Shown: positions 15,742 through 24,270 of the stretch, piece after piece
How the letters are laid out: every line of letters starts with the position of its first letter
Position numbering within the stretch: position 1 is the stretch's first letter
NCBI GenBank assembly: GCA_017302835.1
Contig: JAFLCC010000008.1
Location: forward strand, 104,008 to 168,007
From: Deltaproteobacteria bacterium
GTDB taxonomy: Bacteria; Bdellovibrionota; Bdellovibrionia; Bdellovibrionales; Bdellovibrionaceae
Length of the DNA: 64,000 nt
Direction: 5' to 3'
Program-made: the position numbers and the translations under genes
Notes under the pieces: model-generated
What the model saw: the letters and a program-made list of their open reading frames with translations, nothing else
Database searches by the model: none
Told to the model about the DNA's origin: nothing

Positions 15742-18285
15742 TTGAACAATAACCCAAACAACAGTGAAAAGCTTGAGAGGTTAACCGGTATTGTTGAGAG
15801 GATTACGTTTCACAATGTTGAAAATGGTTGGACGGTTCTCAAGGTGTCTCCTTTTCGGGATCCTGGAAAATTGATTGCAGTGGTGATTCATCAAGCCAAG
15901 GTTTTTGCGGGGGCGACGATGGAGTTTCATGGTTCTTATTCCTATCATCCAAAACATGGAGAGCAGTTCAAGGCCATTCACGCTATTGAAAAAAAACCAG
16001 CTACTGCCGCAGCTCTAGAAAAATATTTGGGTTCGGGATTAATTAAAGGTGTGGGGCCTGCGATTGCCAGACGGATTATCAATCACTTTAAGGAGCGAAC
16101 TTTGGAAGTGTTTGAAGGGAAAATGGCTGAGCTTTTAGGGGTTCCAGGTATAGCCGAAAAAAAATTGGAGCAAATCAGAGTTTCATGGGATGAGCATAAG
16201 GCCATTCGGGACGTGATGCTTTTTTTACAGAATTATGGAATCAGTACCTTATTTGCTACCAAAATTTATAAGACCTATGGAAATAAAGCGATTCAAATTG
16301 TTTCTGAAAATCCCTATCGTTTGGCAAACGATGTGTACGGTATTGGTTTTTTTTCAGCCGATAGGATTGCCTTGGCAATGGGTTTTGAAAAAAAAGGGAG
16401 ACCTCGGATTGAAGCTGGAGTGAAGCATGTATTATCTTCAAGTAGGGACGAGGGGCATTGTTTTTTAACTCAAGAACAAATATTAGAAAAAACTCCCGAG
16501 TTGTTACGCGAAGATCTTTCTGAAGATATCATCTTAGATATTTTAATTAATTTATTGAAATCGGATCAAATTAAATCCAGAAAATTAAATAATTTAAAGA
16601 TTTGTTATTACTCTAAAACTCTTTATTTCGATGAATTAACGACAACTAAAAAACTAACTGAATTATTAAGAACGAAAATTCAAGTTGATAAGGATCGAGT
16701 TCAAACCTGGGTATCAAAGTATTGCCAGAAATTTGAAATTCTATTGAGCGATCAGCAAAGCCAAGCTGTTTGTGGTATTGCTGAAAAATCGTTTTCGATT
16801 TTGACTGGTGGTCCTGGTTGTGGAAAAACAACAACAACCAAAGTGCTAGCGCAGTTATTAAATTCCATGAAAAAAAGAATTCTGCTGGCAGCTCCAACGG
16901 GTCGGGCAGCCCAACGTATGACGGAAGTTATTGGGATGGAGGCCAAAACGATTCATCGACTTTTAGAGTGGACCCCTGATGTGGGAGGTTTTAAGAAAAA
17001 TGAAAAAGAGCCCTTGGTTTGTGATTTTTTAATTGTGGACGAAGTGTCGATGCTGGATATCAGTTTGTCGGCCTCCTTATTCAAAGCAATACCCTTTGGG
17101 GCTCAAGTTTTATTTATTGGTGACCCAGATCAATTACCAGCAGTTGGTGCGGGAAATGTCTTATCTGATTTACTCAAAACGGAAGGGGTTCCCAGATTTA
17201 AACTCACACAGGTTTTTAGACAAGCTCAAGCCTCGTCGATTATTCGTTTCGCCCATGAAATCAATATGGGATCGGTTCCAAAAATATTATCTCCATTAAC
17301 TCATCCCTCTGGGTTTAAGGAGGGAAATGATTGTTTATTTCTAGATGCGGACGAGGCCACGAAAGATCAAATTCAATTTATTCAAAAGGCCAAATATTTA
17401 ATGGAGGCTGCAAGAAATAAGGAAGGCGGCGTTTTGCTGAGGCAGGGCGAGTCTTGGATCGGACGTGTGCAAAGCTCCTTATCCGGAGTCGAGGTTGATA
17501 AGCTCTATCGGCCAGAACAAGTAGATGTTGAATCCATTAAAGCGCCAGTGTTGGTGATACCTGAAAAATATAAACATGTGAATTTGGAAAAACTGGCCCA
17601 GGCAAAGTCTGGGAGTGAAGAGCTTGCTTCTGTTCTTAAAAATATTCATCCATGGTCCTCCCTTCACTATGGAATGAATGCCGTCGATTCTCTGCTGAGA
17701 TTGTATCATAAAACAATACCTGAGTGGTTGGGACCAAAGGTGGAAATACAAGTTCTGACTCCCCAGGTTCGTGGAAGCATGGGAACTATGAATCTGAATT
17801 CCTGCCTGCAAGATCTGTGTAATCCACAGAGTCCACAGAAAAAACAATTAAAGTTTGGTGAGAAAATTTTAAGGCTCGGAGATCGAGTCATTCAGACAAG
17901 AAACAATTATAATTTAGGTATTTTTAACGGGGATATTGGCAAAATTTCTGAAATAGATTTAGAGGAGCTTTCTTGTGAAGTTGTTTTTCAGGGAGCCGAT
18001 GAGCGAAGAGTGATTTTCCAAAGAGAAGATCTTTCTGAACTTGTACTCGCCTATGCGATAACTATTCATAAAAGTCAGGGAAGTGAATTTCAAGCTGTGA
18101 TTATTCCAGTGCTAGGGCAGCATTTTAATATGTTATTTAGAAATTTAATTTACACAGGAATGACCAGGGCCAAAAAATTGGCCATTTTTGTCGGGAGTCG
18201 AAAAGCTTTAACCCTGGCTATTGGTCAAATTGATAATAGGGAAAGGCAAACAGCCTTGACTGAATTATTATCTCAACTTTTTTGA
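15742..18285 (+). CDS. recD2: ATP-dependent DNA helicase RecD2 with insertion
   Basis: 847 residues; SF1B 5'-3' helicase of the RecD2/TraA type, a DNA repair enzyme not bound to RecBC. The N-terminal OB-like domain (LTGIVERITFHNVENGWTVL) is followed by helix-hairpin-helix repeats (GVGPAIARRI, GVPGIAEKKLEQI), Walker A TGGPGCGKTTTTK (about 354-366), LIVDEVSMLD, GDPDQLPAVGAGNV, and the late motifs YAITIHKSQGSEF and TGMTRAK. RecD2 is usually about 720-750 residues. Here roughly 90-100 extra residues (about 545-640, DNA about 17375-17665) interrupt the region before IQVLTPQVRGSMG. The start is TTG 15742, with AGGAG at 15730-15734 spaced correctly; no ATG nearby fits. Confidence 0.93.
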   Translation: MNNNPNNSEKLERLTGIVERITFHNVENGWTVLKVSPFRDPGKLIAVVIHQAKVFAGATMEFHGSYSYHPKHGEQFKAIHAIEKKPATAAALEKYLGSGLIKGVGPAIARRIINHFKERTLEVFEGKMAELLGVPGIAEKKLEQIRVSWDEHKAIRDVMLFLQNYGISTLFATKIYKTYGNKAIQIVSENPYRLANDVYGIGFFSADRIALAMGFEKKGRPRIEAGVKHVLSSSRDEGHCFLTQEQILEKTPELLREDLSEDIILDILINLLKSDQIKSRKLNNLKICYYSKTLYFDELTTTKKLTELLRTKIQVDKDRVQTWVSKYCQKFEILLSDQQSQAVCGIAEKSFSILTGGPGCGKTTTTKVLAQLLNSMKKRILLAAPTGRAAQRMTEVIGMEAKTIHRLLEWTPDVGGFKKNEKEPLVCDFLIVDEVSMLDISLSASLFKAIPFGAQVLFIGDPDQLPAVGAGNVLSDLLKTEGVPRFKLTQVFRQAQASSIIRFAHEINMGSVPKILSPLTHPSGFKEGNDCLFLDADEATKDQIQFIQKAKYLMEAARNKEGGVLLRQGESWIGRVQSSLSGVEVDKLYRPEQVDVESIKAPVLVIPEKYKHVNLEKLAQAKSGSEELASVLKNIHPWSSLHYGMNAVDSLLRLYHKTIPEWLGPKVEIQVLTPQVRGSMGTMNLNSCLQDLCNPQSPQKKQLKFGEKILRLGDRVIQTRNNYNLGIFNGDIGKISEIDLEELSCEVVFQGADERRVIFQREDLSELVLAYAITIHKSQGSEFQAVIIPVLGQHFNMLFRNLIYTGMTRAKKLAIFVGSRKALTLAIGQIDNRERQTALTELLSQLF

Positions 18286-18308
18286 ACTAAGTACCGATTC
18301 CTATTCTG

Positions 18309-20492
18309 ATGAATCATGTGCAATTAAAAAATTTAAAAAGGTTTTCAGTTAGTTTTGTCCTGATTTCTTTTTGTTTGGTGGCTTGGGAGAATCAGCCATT
18401 TTTAAAAATGACCTCAATGAATTTTGAACGGGCGACATTGGATTATCGGTATAAGAATTTTATGCCCCAAAGAATGCCATCAAAGGACATCGTATTTGTT
18501 GATATTGACGATCAATCATTAAATTCACTCAATGATAGGTTAGGTCGTTGGCCTTGGAGTCGTGAAGTTACGAGCAATGCCATAGAATATATTGAACAAG
18601 GAAATCCAAAAATTATATTAATGGATATTTTATACTCAGAAAACGATAAGAAAAATCCTGAAAAGGATGATTTTTTAGCTAAGACTATTTCCAATTATAA
18701 AAATGTTTCATTTGCTCTCAGTTTCGAGAATTTTGAGGGCAATAAGGCGGATCGATTGCCCGCCAGTCAAGTGCCATTTTCAATTGATATAAAGAATTAT
18801 CAACCGAAGTCCAATAATTATTTTTTGTCCTATACGAAACCATTTAGTCCTTTATGGGAAAGCCTTTCCCATGTTCATGTAGTCAATACAACAAAAGATT
18901 CAGATGGCCTATTTCGATTTGCTCCATTGTTTTTTGAGTACAATTCAGAAGTGTTCCCTTCATTGACTTTCAAAGCGGTATCTCAATTTGTAAACAACCC
19001 AACATACCTCATTGAAGATCATCGGCTATTGTTGTTTGAAAATGACGTGATAAAATATAGAATTCCTTTGGATGATAATTTTAATCTTAAATTGCATTTT
19101 TATCCTCATAAAAATTTATTTAAAACTATAAAATTCGATAAGATCTATCAAGACTCTTTAAGCGTGCTTCAGGGTGAGATTTCTGATCCTGAAGCCCATT
19201 TAAAAAAACTCAAAGAAGACTTTGAGAACAAAATTGTCCTTATCGGTGGCAGCGCTACGGGACTTCAGGATTTGAAGGTTACGAATATCGATAAAGATTT
19301 TCCGGGAGTATTATTACACGGGACGGCGATTTCAAATATTCTAAATAACAATTATTTAAAAACTATTCCGGTTTATTCTAAATATTTAATTGCCCTCTTA
19401 TTTATGATTGTCATTTATCTTAGTTTTATCTTCCTAAACAATGTGATCGTAAAAAATATTTTTCCACTTTTGTTCATGGGTGGGTATATCTATTTTTCTT
19501 TAATCCTTTTCCAAAATAACGAGATAGATCTCCCCATAGCAACGCCTTTGATTTTTGGTTTCCTAAGTTATGGAGATGGGATACTTTATCTGACTTTAGT
19601 TGAGGCCAAGCAGAAGAAAAAAATCATGGGGACACTCTCAAAATACTTATCACCTCAGGTCACCTCACAATTAATTGAAAAAGGGATAGATCCAACGGCA
19701 GAGGTAGGGCACAAACAGGAGCTGACCATTTTGTTTTCAGATATCAGAGGATTTACAACCCTTTCAGAGACCATTAAACCTGAACAAGTTGTCGAAATGT
19801 TAAATTTCTATTTAGCTAGAATGACAGACGTCGTATTCAACAATCAAGGTACCTTGGACAAGTTTATAGGGGATGCTGTGATGGCATTTTGGGGGGCCCC
19901 GGTCGACGACAGCAAACATGCTCTCAATGCAGTCATCTCGGCCCTGAGCATGAAGTTCAAACTAAAAGAAATAAACAAACATTTCTTATCAAAGTATAAT
20001 ATGGAATTTAAAATTGGAATTGGTGTCAATACAGGAAATGTCATTGTCGGAAACATTGGTAGCAATAAAAGACTCGATTACACCGTTATCGGTGATAATG
20101 TAAATTTAGCCTCTCGACTAGAGGGTTTGACCAAGAATTATGGCATAGAGATTTTGATTGGTGAAGCGACATTTAGTTCGATTAAAGACTCCATATTTTG
20201 TCGGCCTATTGATTGGGTTTTGGTAAAAGGAAAAAAAGAAGCCACAAGCATTTATGAACCGATTGTATTAAAATCAAAGATGACCGAAAAAGATCAAGAA
20301 TTATATGACACCTATTCCAAAGGTCTAGGTTTTTATAGAAGTGCCAAGTTTCATGAGGCCAAAATATGTTTTGAAGAGTTAATTCAAAAATTTCAAGATC
20401 CACCATCTAGGGTGATGCTAGATAGATGTTGCCATTTGATTGAAAATCCTCCGAGTCACTGGACTGGAGTGTATACGTTTTCTTCTAAATAA
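18309..20492 (+). CDS. CHASE2-domain adenylate/guanylate cyclase
   Basis: 727 residues. One N-terminal membrane segment (about 12-28), an extracytoplasmic CHASE2 domain (about 35-335), three membrane helices (about 345-435) and a class III nucleotide cyclase domain (about 460-640). Catalytic features are metal-binding Asp in LFSDIRGFT, GDAVMAFWGAP with the second Asp, and the Asn/Arg pair in VIGDNVNLASRLEG; all look intact. It would make cAMP (or cGMP) in response to an unknown periplasmic signal. The C-terminal tail (about 660-727) may be TPR-like. It begins 24 bases after recD2. The cNMP-binding regulator at 8163-9626 is a conceivable reader of its product, which is inference. Confidence 0.93.
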   Translation: MNHVQLKNLKRFSVSFVLISFCLVAWENQPFLKMTSMNFERATLDYRYKNFMPQRMPSKDIVFVDIDDQSLNSLNDRLGRWPWSREVTSNAIEYIEQGNPKIILMDILYSENDKKNPEKDDFLAKTISNYKNVSFALSFENFEGNKADRLPASQVPFSIDIKNYQPKSNNYFLSYTKPFSPLWESLSHVHVVNTTKDSDGLFRFAPLFFEYNSEVFPSLTFKAVSQFVNNPTYLIEDHRLLLFENDVIKYRIPLDDNFNLKLHFYPHKNLFKTIKFDKIYQDSLSVLQGEISDPEAHLKKLKEDFENKIVLIGGSATGLQDLKVTNIDKDFPGVLLHGTAISNILNNNYLKTIPVYSKYLIALLFMIVIYLSFIFLNNVIVKNIFPLLFMGGYIYFSLILFQNNEIDLPIATPLIFGFLSYGDGILYLTLVEAKQKKKIMGTLSKYLSPQVTSQLIEKGIDPTAEVGHKQELTILFSDIRGFTTLSETIKPEQVVEMLNFYLARMTDVVFNNQGTLDKFIGDAVMAFWGAPVDDSKHALNAVISALSMKFKLKEINKHFLSKYNMEFKIGIGVNTGNVIVGNIGSNKRLDYTVIGDNVNLASRLEGLTKNYGIEILIGEATFSSIKDSIFCRPIDWVLVKGKKEATSIYEPIVLKSKMTEKDQELYDTYSKGLGFYRSAKFHEAKICFEELIQKFQDPPSRVMLDRCCHLIENPPSHWTGVYTFSSK

Positions 20493-20600
20493 GGGCTAAG
20501 AAGAGTAGATATTTCTAGACGGGTTTTTTAACTAATTTCTATTCTGTTTCAAAAAAATAAATTATCCTAGGCCTATCCATTGGATTGAAGAGGAATTAGA

Positions 20601-21092
20601 ATGAAATTGGTTTTTGGATTGTTTTTTATTATAAGCATTGTTGTTGAAGTCTGTTTCGCGAAAGAAGTGGTTTTTATCACCGTTCTTAAAGGAAAAATTT
20701 TAAAAGAAAATAACTCGCAAAGCGAAGCTTTGGAAGAGCTGGCCAGAGGAGATTCCATGGAGATTATCAAAATGGAAGGTGCTTGGTATCACGTTAACTA
20801 TAAGGGAAAAACGGGTTGGATTGCCAAACTTTTCACTTCTAAATCGCCGCCGTTAAAAAATTCAGATATTAACAATTTAAAAAAAATAGATTCAGATAAA
20901 GTGGGCAGAGTTCGTTTAAATTACGAAAATAAAGGCGCTGCCAGGGGTTTAACAGACGCAACAACTAAATTGAGTCGAAATGGGTATGAAGACAACCAAA
21001 AATTATTTGAAGGAATTCAGTCCATAGAAAACCAAAATTTCAGCAAAGATGATATTCTTAATTTTCAAAATGAGGGAAAATTAAAACAATGA
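20601..21092 (+). CDS. Exported bacterial SH3-domain protein
   Basis: 163 residues from ATG 20601 with GAGGA upstream. A signal peptide (LVFGLFFIISIVVEVCFA, cleavage about residue 20) leads to an SH3b-type domain (about 25-85) with the characteristic ending GAWYHVNYKGKTGWIAKLF. The remaining C-terminal portion is polar and probably disordered. SH3b domains commonly bind peptidoglycan or peptides in the periplasm. The stop overlaps the start of the M48 lipoprotein gene by 4 bases, so the two are translationally coupled. Confidence 0.85.
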   Translation: MKLVFGLFFIISIVVEVCFAKEVVFITVLKGKILKENNSQSEALEELARGDSMEIIKMEGAWYHVNYKGKTGWIAKLFTSKSPPLKNSDINNLKKIDSDKVGRVRLNYENKGAARGLTDATTKLSRNGYEDNQKLFEGIQSIENQNFSKDDILNFQNEGKLKQ

Positions 21093-21970
21093 AGAAATTC
21101 ACATTACTTTTAATTCTTGGCTTTCTGTCGATAGTCTTAATGGATTGTCAGTCAAATACAAAAAATCAAAGCGGTTCAGCTGCTAAACGGAAAACCTTGT
21201 CCAACCCGATGGAGGACAAATCTTTAAAAAACCAAATAGAGCAGGAACTTCAAGAAGAGCAACTACTTGGGAAGCTCTTATTAGAAAATTTCATCAAAGA
21301 CTATGGAAATTTTAATTCAGACAAACCCTTAAACAAATACATTCAATTGTCTGGAAATAATATCTCTTATCAGTTTGGTAGAAGTGAAATCGTTTTTAAG
21401 TTCGGGATTTTGAATACGATGGAAGTGAATGCCTATTCCTTACCCGGAGGGTACGTGCTCTTAACAAGGGGTCTGTTAGAAAAAATTAAAAATGAAAGTG
21501 AATTAGCTGCGGTTATGGGACATGAAGTCGCCCATATCAACCAAAAGCATATTTTTAAAACAGTTCGAAAAGACAGGCAAATTGGTTTTGCTGAAACATT
21601 GACTTCCATTTTGTCCATGGGAAAGGCGAGCCTGAGCAGCGCGATGTCTCAAGCCATTGGTGAAAGTGTTCAGCTGTTAACAAAAACGGGGTTAAACAGA
21701 GAACAAGAGTTTGAAGCGGACGAGTATGGTGTGTCGTTTGCCAGTCAAGCTGGATATGATCCACGTGATTACATTAATCTTTTAAATAGACTTAAAACTA
21801 AATCCGATACGACCAACTTAAAAAATACACACCCACCTTTTGACATGAGAGTCTCAAAAATTGAAGCGATGATAAAGTCAAATTCGATTTCGACTGAATT
21901 GAGATGGGATAAAAGCTCGCTTGATGAACGATTTTCTTTGAATTTCAAAAATTTAACTAAAATGGAATAG
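21089..21970 (+). CDS. M48-family metalloprotease lipoprotein
   Basis: 293 residues. A lipoprotein signal ends in the lipobox LMDC (Cys about 20). The M48 zinc protease domain has HExxH in GHEVAHINQKH (about 150) and the third ligand in EFEADEYG, with NTHPP later, as in the BepA/LoiP group of envelope quality-control proteases. No TPR domain follows, so it is the short, LoiP-like form. It is probably periplasmic and lipid-anchored. Coupled to the SH3 gene upstream; the FadL-like outer-membrane gene begins 5 bases downstream, so the three genes may act together at the outer membrane. Confidence 0.93.
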   Translation: MKKFTLLLILGFLSIVLMDCQSNTKNQSGSAAKRKTLSNPMEDKSLKNQIEQELQEEQLLGKLLLENFIKDYGNFNSDKPLNKYIQLSGNNISYQFGRSEIVFKFGILNTMEVNAYSLPGGYVLLTRGLLEKIKNESELAAVMGHEVAHINQKHIFKTVRKDRQIGFAETLTSILSMGKASLSSAMSQAIGESVQLLTKTGLNREQEFEADEYGVSFASQAGYDPRDYINLLNRLKTKSDTTNLKNTHPPFDMRVSKIEAMIKSNSISTELRWDKSSLDERFSLNFKNLTKME

Positions 21971-21974
21971 GTTG

Positions 21975-23294
21975 ATGATAAAAAAAAATATTAATTTAAA
22001 ATTAATCGTAAATTTAAAAATAAAACTGATCCTATTTTCTGTGCTTTATCAATTTTGTTGCGTCGCTGATGACTTTCACTACAAAGATGTCATTATTGGT
22101 GAGCGTGCGTCTGGTTTAGGGGGATCCTACATAGCTATTTCTGACGATCCCAGTGGCCTATGGTATAATCCAGCAGGAATTATATTTAGTTTTGAAAACT
22201 ATTTTAGTTTATCAGCAAATGCTTATAATGAAACAAGTGAAGTGTATAAAAATGTTTTTAAAAATGGAAACTACTCTTATAAATCAAAAGGTTTGATTCC
22301 TAATTTCTTTGGATTTACGCAAACTTTTAAAGATTATAAGTGGGGTTTTGCTGTCATTGTGCCAAAGTCCGATCTTATTGATCAAGATGATGAAGTGGGG
22401 GATATATCTTCAATTGCTGGTGCCGCCAAATCTTTACAAAGAAAATTTTTTAGACAGAATAATATGACGGGAATCGGTTTCGGAGGTGCCACCAAAATCA
22501 AAGAGGGATTGACGGTGGGAATCTCTTTATTTGGAATGTTTCGCGATGAAAAAATGATAGATAATCAATTGATAGAGTTTAATGCAGATGGATCAAGTAA
22601 GGAAAAATTTTTGATACTGAATACCTCTTTAAATAGAAAAACTTTTTCAATTTATCCAAAATTAGGAATGCAGTACATGGCAACTAAGGAATTATCATTG
22701 GGGATAACTCTGTCAAAAATTCAACATCTTTCAGGCGAAACTAAAACTCGCACCTATAAAAACAGTACCATTGCAGATGGGAGTGCGAGTTCAGGTCTAC
22801 CAAAGGATTTTCAATATAATTTGAGTGCCGATTTGGTTAAAGGGAACCAAACCGTAAAGTCTTTTGAGTTGTCACCCTTAGAAGTAGCCTTAGGGGCCGC
22901 CTACTTTCCCTCAAAACAGTTAATGCTCACTGCTGATCTAAATTATTATTCAGGCGATACTGAGTTCAAAGACTTTAAGACAGTGGATACTTTTAATTTA
23001 GCGATGGGGACTGAATATTTTCTTTCAGATAAAAAGGCGATACGTCTTGGATTATATACAAATAATGCTAATACCAAACAACTTAGCTCAGATGCCGCCA
23101 ATCAACCGCCTCATGTGGATATGTTTGGGGTGACAGCAAGCATGACGATTTTTTCTGCTGGTTCAGCCTTGTCCTTTGGAGCCCTTTACTCAAATGGAAA
23201 AGGAAAGGGGCAGGCTGTAGGTGATGTGACAGTTCAGCAAGACATAGAAAGAACCTCGATGACAGCTTATTTAACGGGTAGCTATCAAATGTAG
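21975..23294 (+). CDS. FadL/OmpP1-like outer-membrane beta-barrel protein
   Basis: 439 residues from ATG 21975 (an adjacent in-frame TTG at 21972 is less likely). After a signal peptide ending near CCVADD, the mature protein opens with GERASGLGGSYIAISDDPSGLWYNPAGI, the hallmark N-terminal hatch motif of hydrophobic-compound transporters related to FadL. Alternating beta-strand patterns follow to the C-terminus. The last residue is Met rather than the usual aromatic. It likely transports fatty acids or another hydrophobic substrate across the outer membrane. It is third in the SH3-M48-porin run. Confidence 0.85.
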   Translation: MIKKNINLKLIVNLKIKLILFSVLYQFCCVADDFHYKDVIIGERASGLGGSYIAISDDPSGLWYNPAGIIFSFENYFSLSANAYNETSEVYKNVFKNGNYSYKSKGLIPNFFGFTQTFKDYKWGFAVIVPKSDLIDQDDEVGDISSIAGAAKSLQRKFFRQNNMTGIGFGGATKIKEGLTVGISLFGMFRDEKMIDNQLIEFNADGSSKEKFLILNTSLNRKTFSIYPKLGMQYMATKELSLGITLSKIQHLSGETKTRTYKNSTIADGSASSGLPKDFQYNLSADLVKGNQTVKSFELSPLEVALGAAYFPSKQLMLTADLNYYSGDTEFKDFKTVDTFNLAMGTEYFLSDKKAIRLGLYTNNANTKQLSSDAANQPPHVDMFGVTASMTIFSAGSALSFGALYSNGKGKGQAVGDVTVQQDIERTSMTAYLTGSYQM

Positions 23295-23383
23295 TCCTAG
23301 AGCGGATTGCAGGCGATTGCGACACCGGCGGTCAGGAAAATGGTTATTTACAAATTTTAAAACTATGGGAATACTTACTAAAT

Positions 23384-24256
23384 ATGAATAATGTTCCTAT
23401 CTTTGGTTTTTCAGATCCAATTAGTAGTTGGTCTCATTTTTTTACCGCGCTGATGGCGCTCACAGGCAGTTATTTTCTAATGGTCAAAGGGAGAGGGAAT
23501 TCTTGGCGAGTGTTATCCCTAGGGGTCTATGCTTTTTCCCTCATTTTTTTATTTTCAATGAGTGGAGTTTTTCACTTGTTACCAAGAGAAGGTCTCTCGA
23601 GAGCGGTTATGCAAAGGTTAGATCATGCGGGTATATGGATATTAATCGCTGGAACCTTCACGCCTTTGCATGCCATCTTATTTCGTGGAAAGTGGCGATG
23701 GCTTATTTTGTTGTGTATCTGGACGATTGCCATTACCGGTTTGGTTTTGGAAATAGTTTTCTTTAAAGATTTTCCAGAATGGCTAGCGCTTTCGTTTTTT
23801 TTAGGAATGGGTTGGATTGGAAAACTAAGTGATTATAAATTCAGAAAAAGTTATCCGCAGCATAGTCCTCGATTGATTATTTTTGGCGGATTAAGCTATT
23901 CCATTGGTGCCATCATTGATTTTACTCGTTGGCCCATATTGTGGTATCAATACATTGGACCCCATGAAGTGTTTCATTTCTTTGTAACCTTAGGGGCTTT
24001 TTGCCACTGGCTTTTTATCTATAAATGGTGTGACCATCCCATATCGGATAAATTTATATGCGATGTGAAAATATATTCTGAAAATGATTTTGTCTTAAAT
24101 GCTTTAAATGATCGTTTGTATTTATCTGCAAAATCTTTAAATGAGATTAAGGAGAAAGCCTTAGCTCAAATCCAAAAACGTTATCATCAAAAACCAACCT
24201 ACGAAGTATTTTTTAGATATTTTCATGAAGAAAAAACTTCTTCGGATAAATTTTAA
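23384..24256 (+). CDS. HlyIII/PAQR-family membrane protein with extra C-terminal domain
   Basis: 290 residues with about seven membrane helices. PAQR/hemolysin III motifs are SHFFTAL, FSMSGVFHLL, LDHAGIWILIAGTFTP and HEVFHFFVTLGAFCHWLF, retaining the Ser-His-Asp-His metal-binding pattern. Bacterial members are about 210-220 residues; here about 70-80 further polar residues (about 215-290) follow the last helix and are probably cytoplasmic. Enzymatic role (ceramidase-like hydrolase) is established for some relatives; the substrate here is unknown. The alaS start lies 15 bases downstream. Confidence 0.9.
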   Translation: MNNVPIFGFSDPISSWSHFFTALMALTGSYFLMVKGRGNSWRVLSLGVYAFSLIFLFSMSGVFHLLPREGLSRAVMQRLDHAGIWILIAGTFTPLHAILFRGKWRWLILLCIWTIAITGLVLEIVFFKDFPEWLALSFFLGMGWIGKLSDYKFRKSYPQHSPRLIIFGGLSYSIGAIIDFTRWPILWYQYIGPHEVFHFFVTLGAFCHWLFIYKWCDHPISDKFICDVKIYSENDFVLNALNDRLYLSAKSLNEIKEKALAQIQKRYHQKPTYEVFFRYFHEEKTSSDKF

Positions 24257-24270
24257 AGAAAGAGTTAGTT

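Noticed and set aside
15555..15761. A 68-codon minus-strand frame between the hypothetical gene and recD2
   Set aside because: It overlaps both starts, has no ribosome binding site and no recognisable features.
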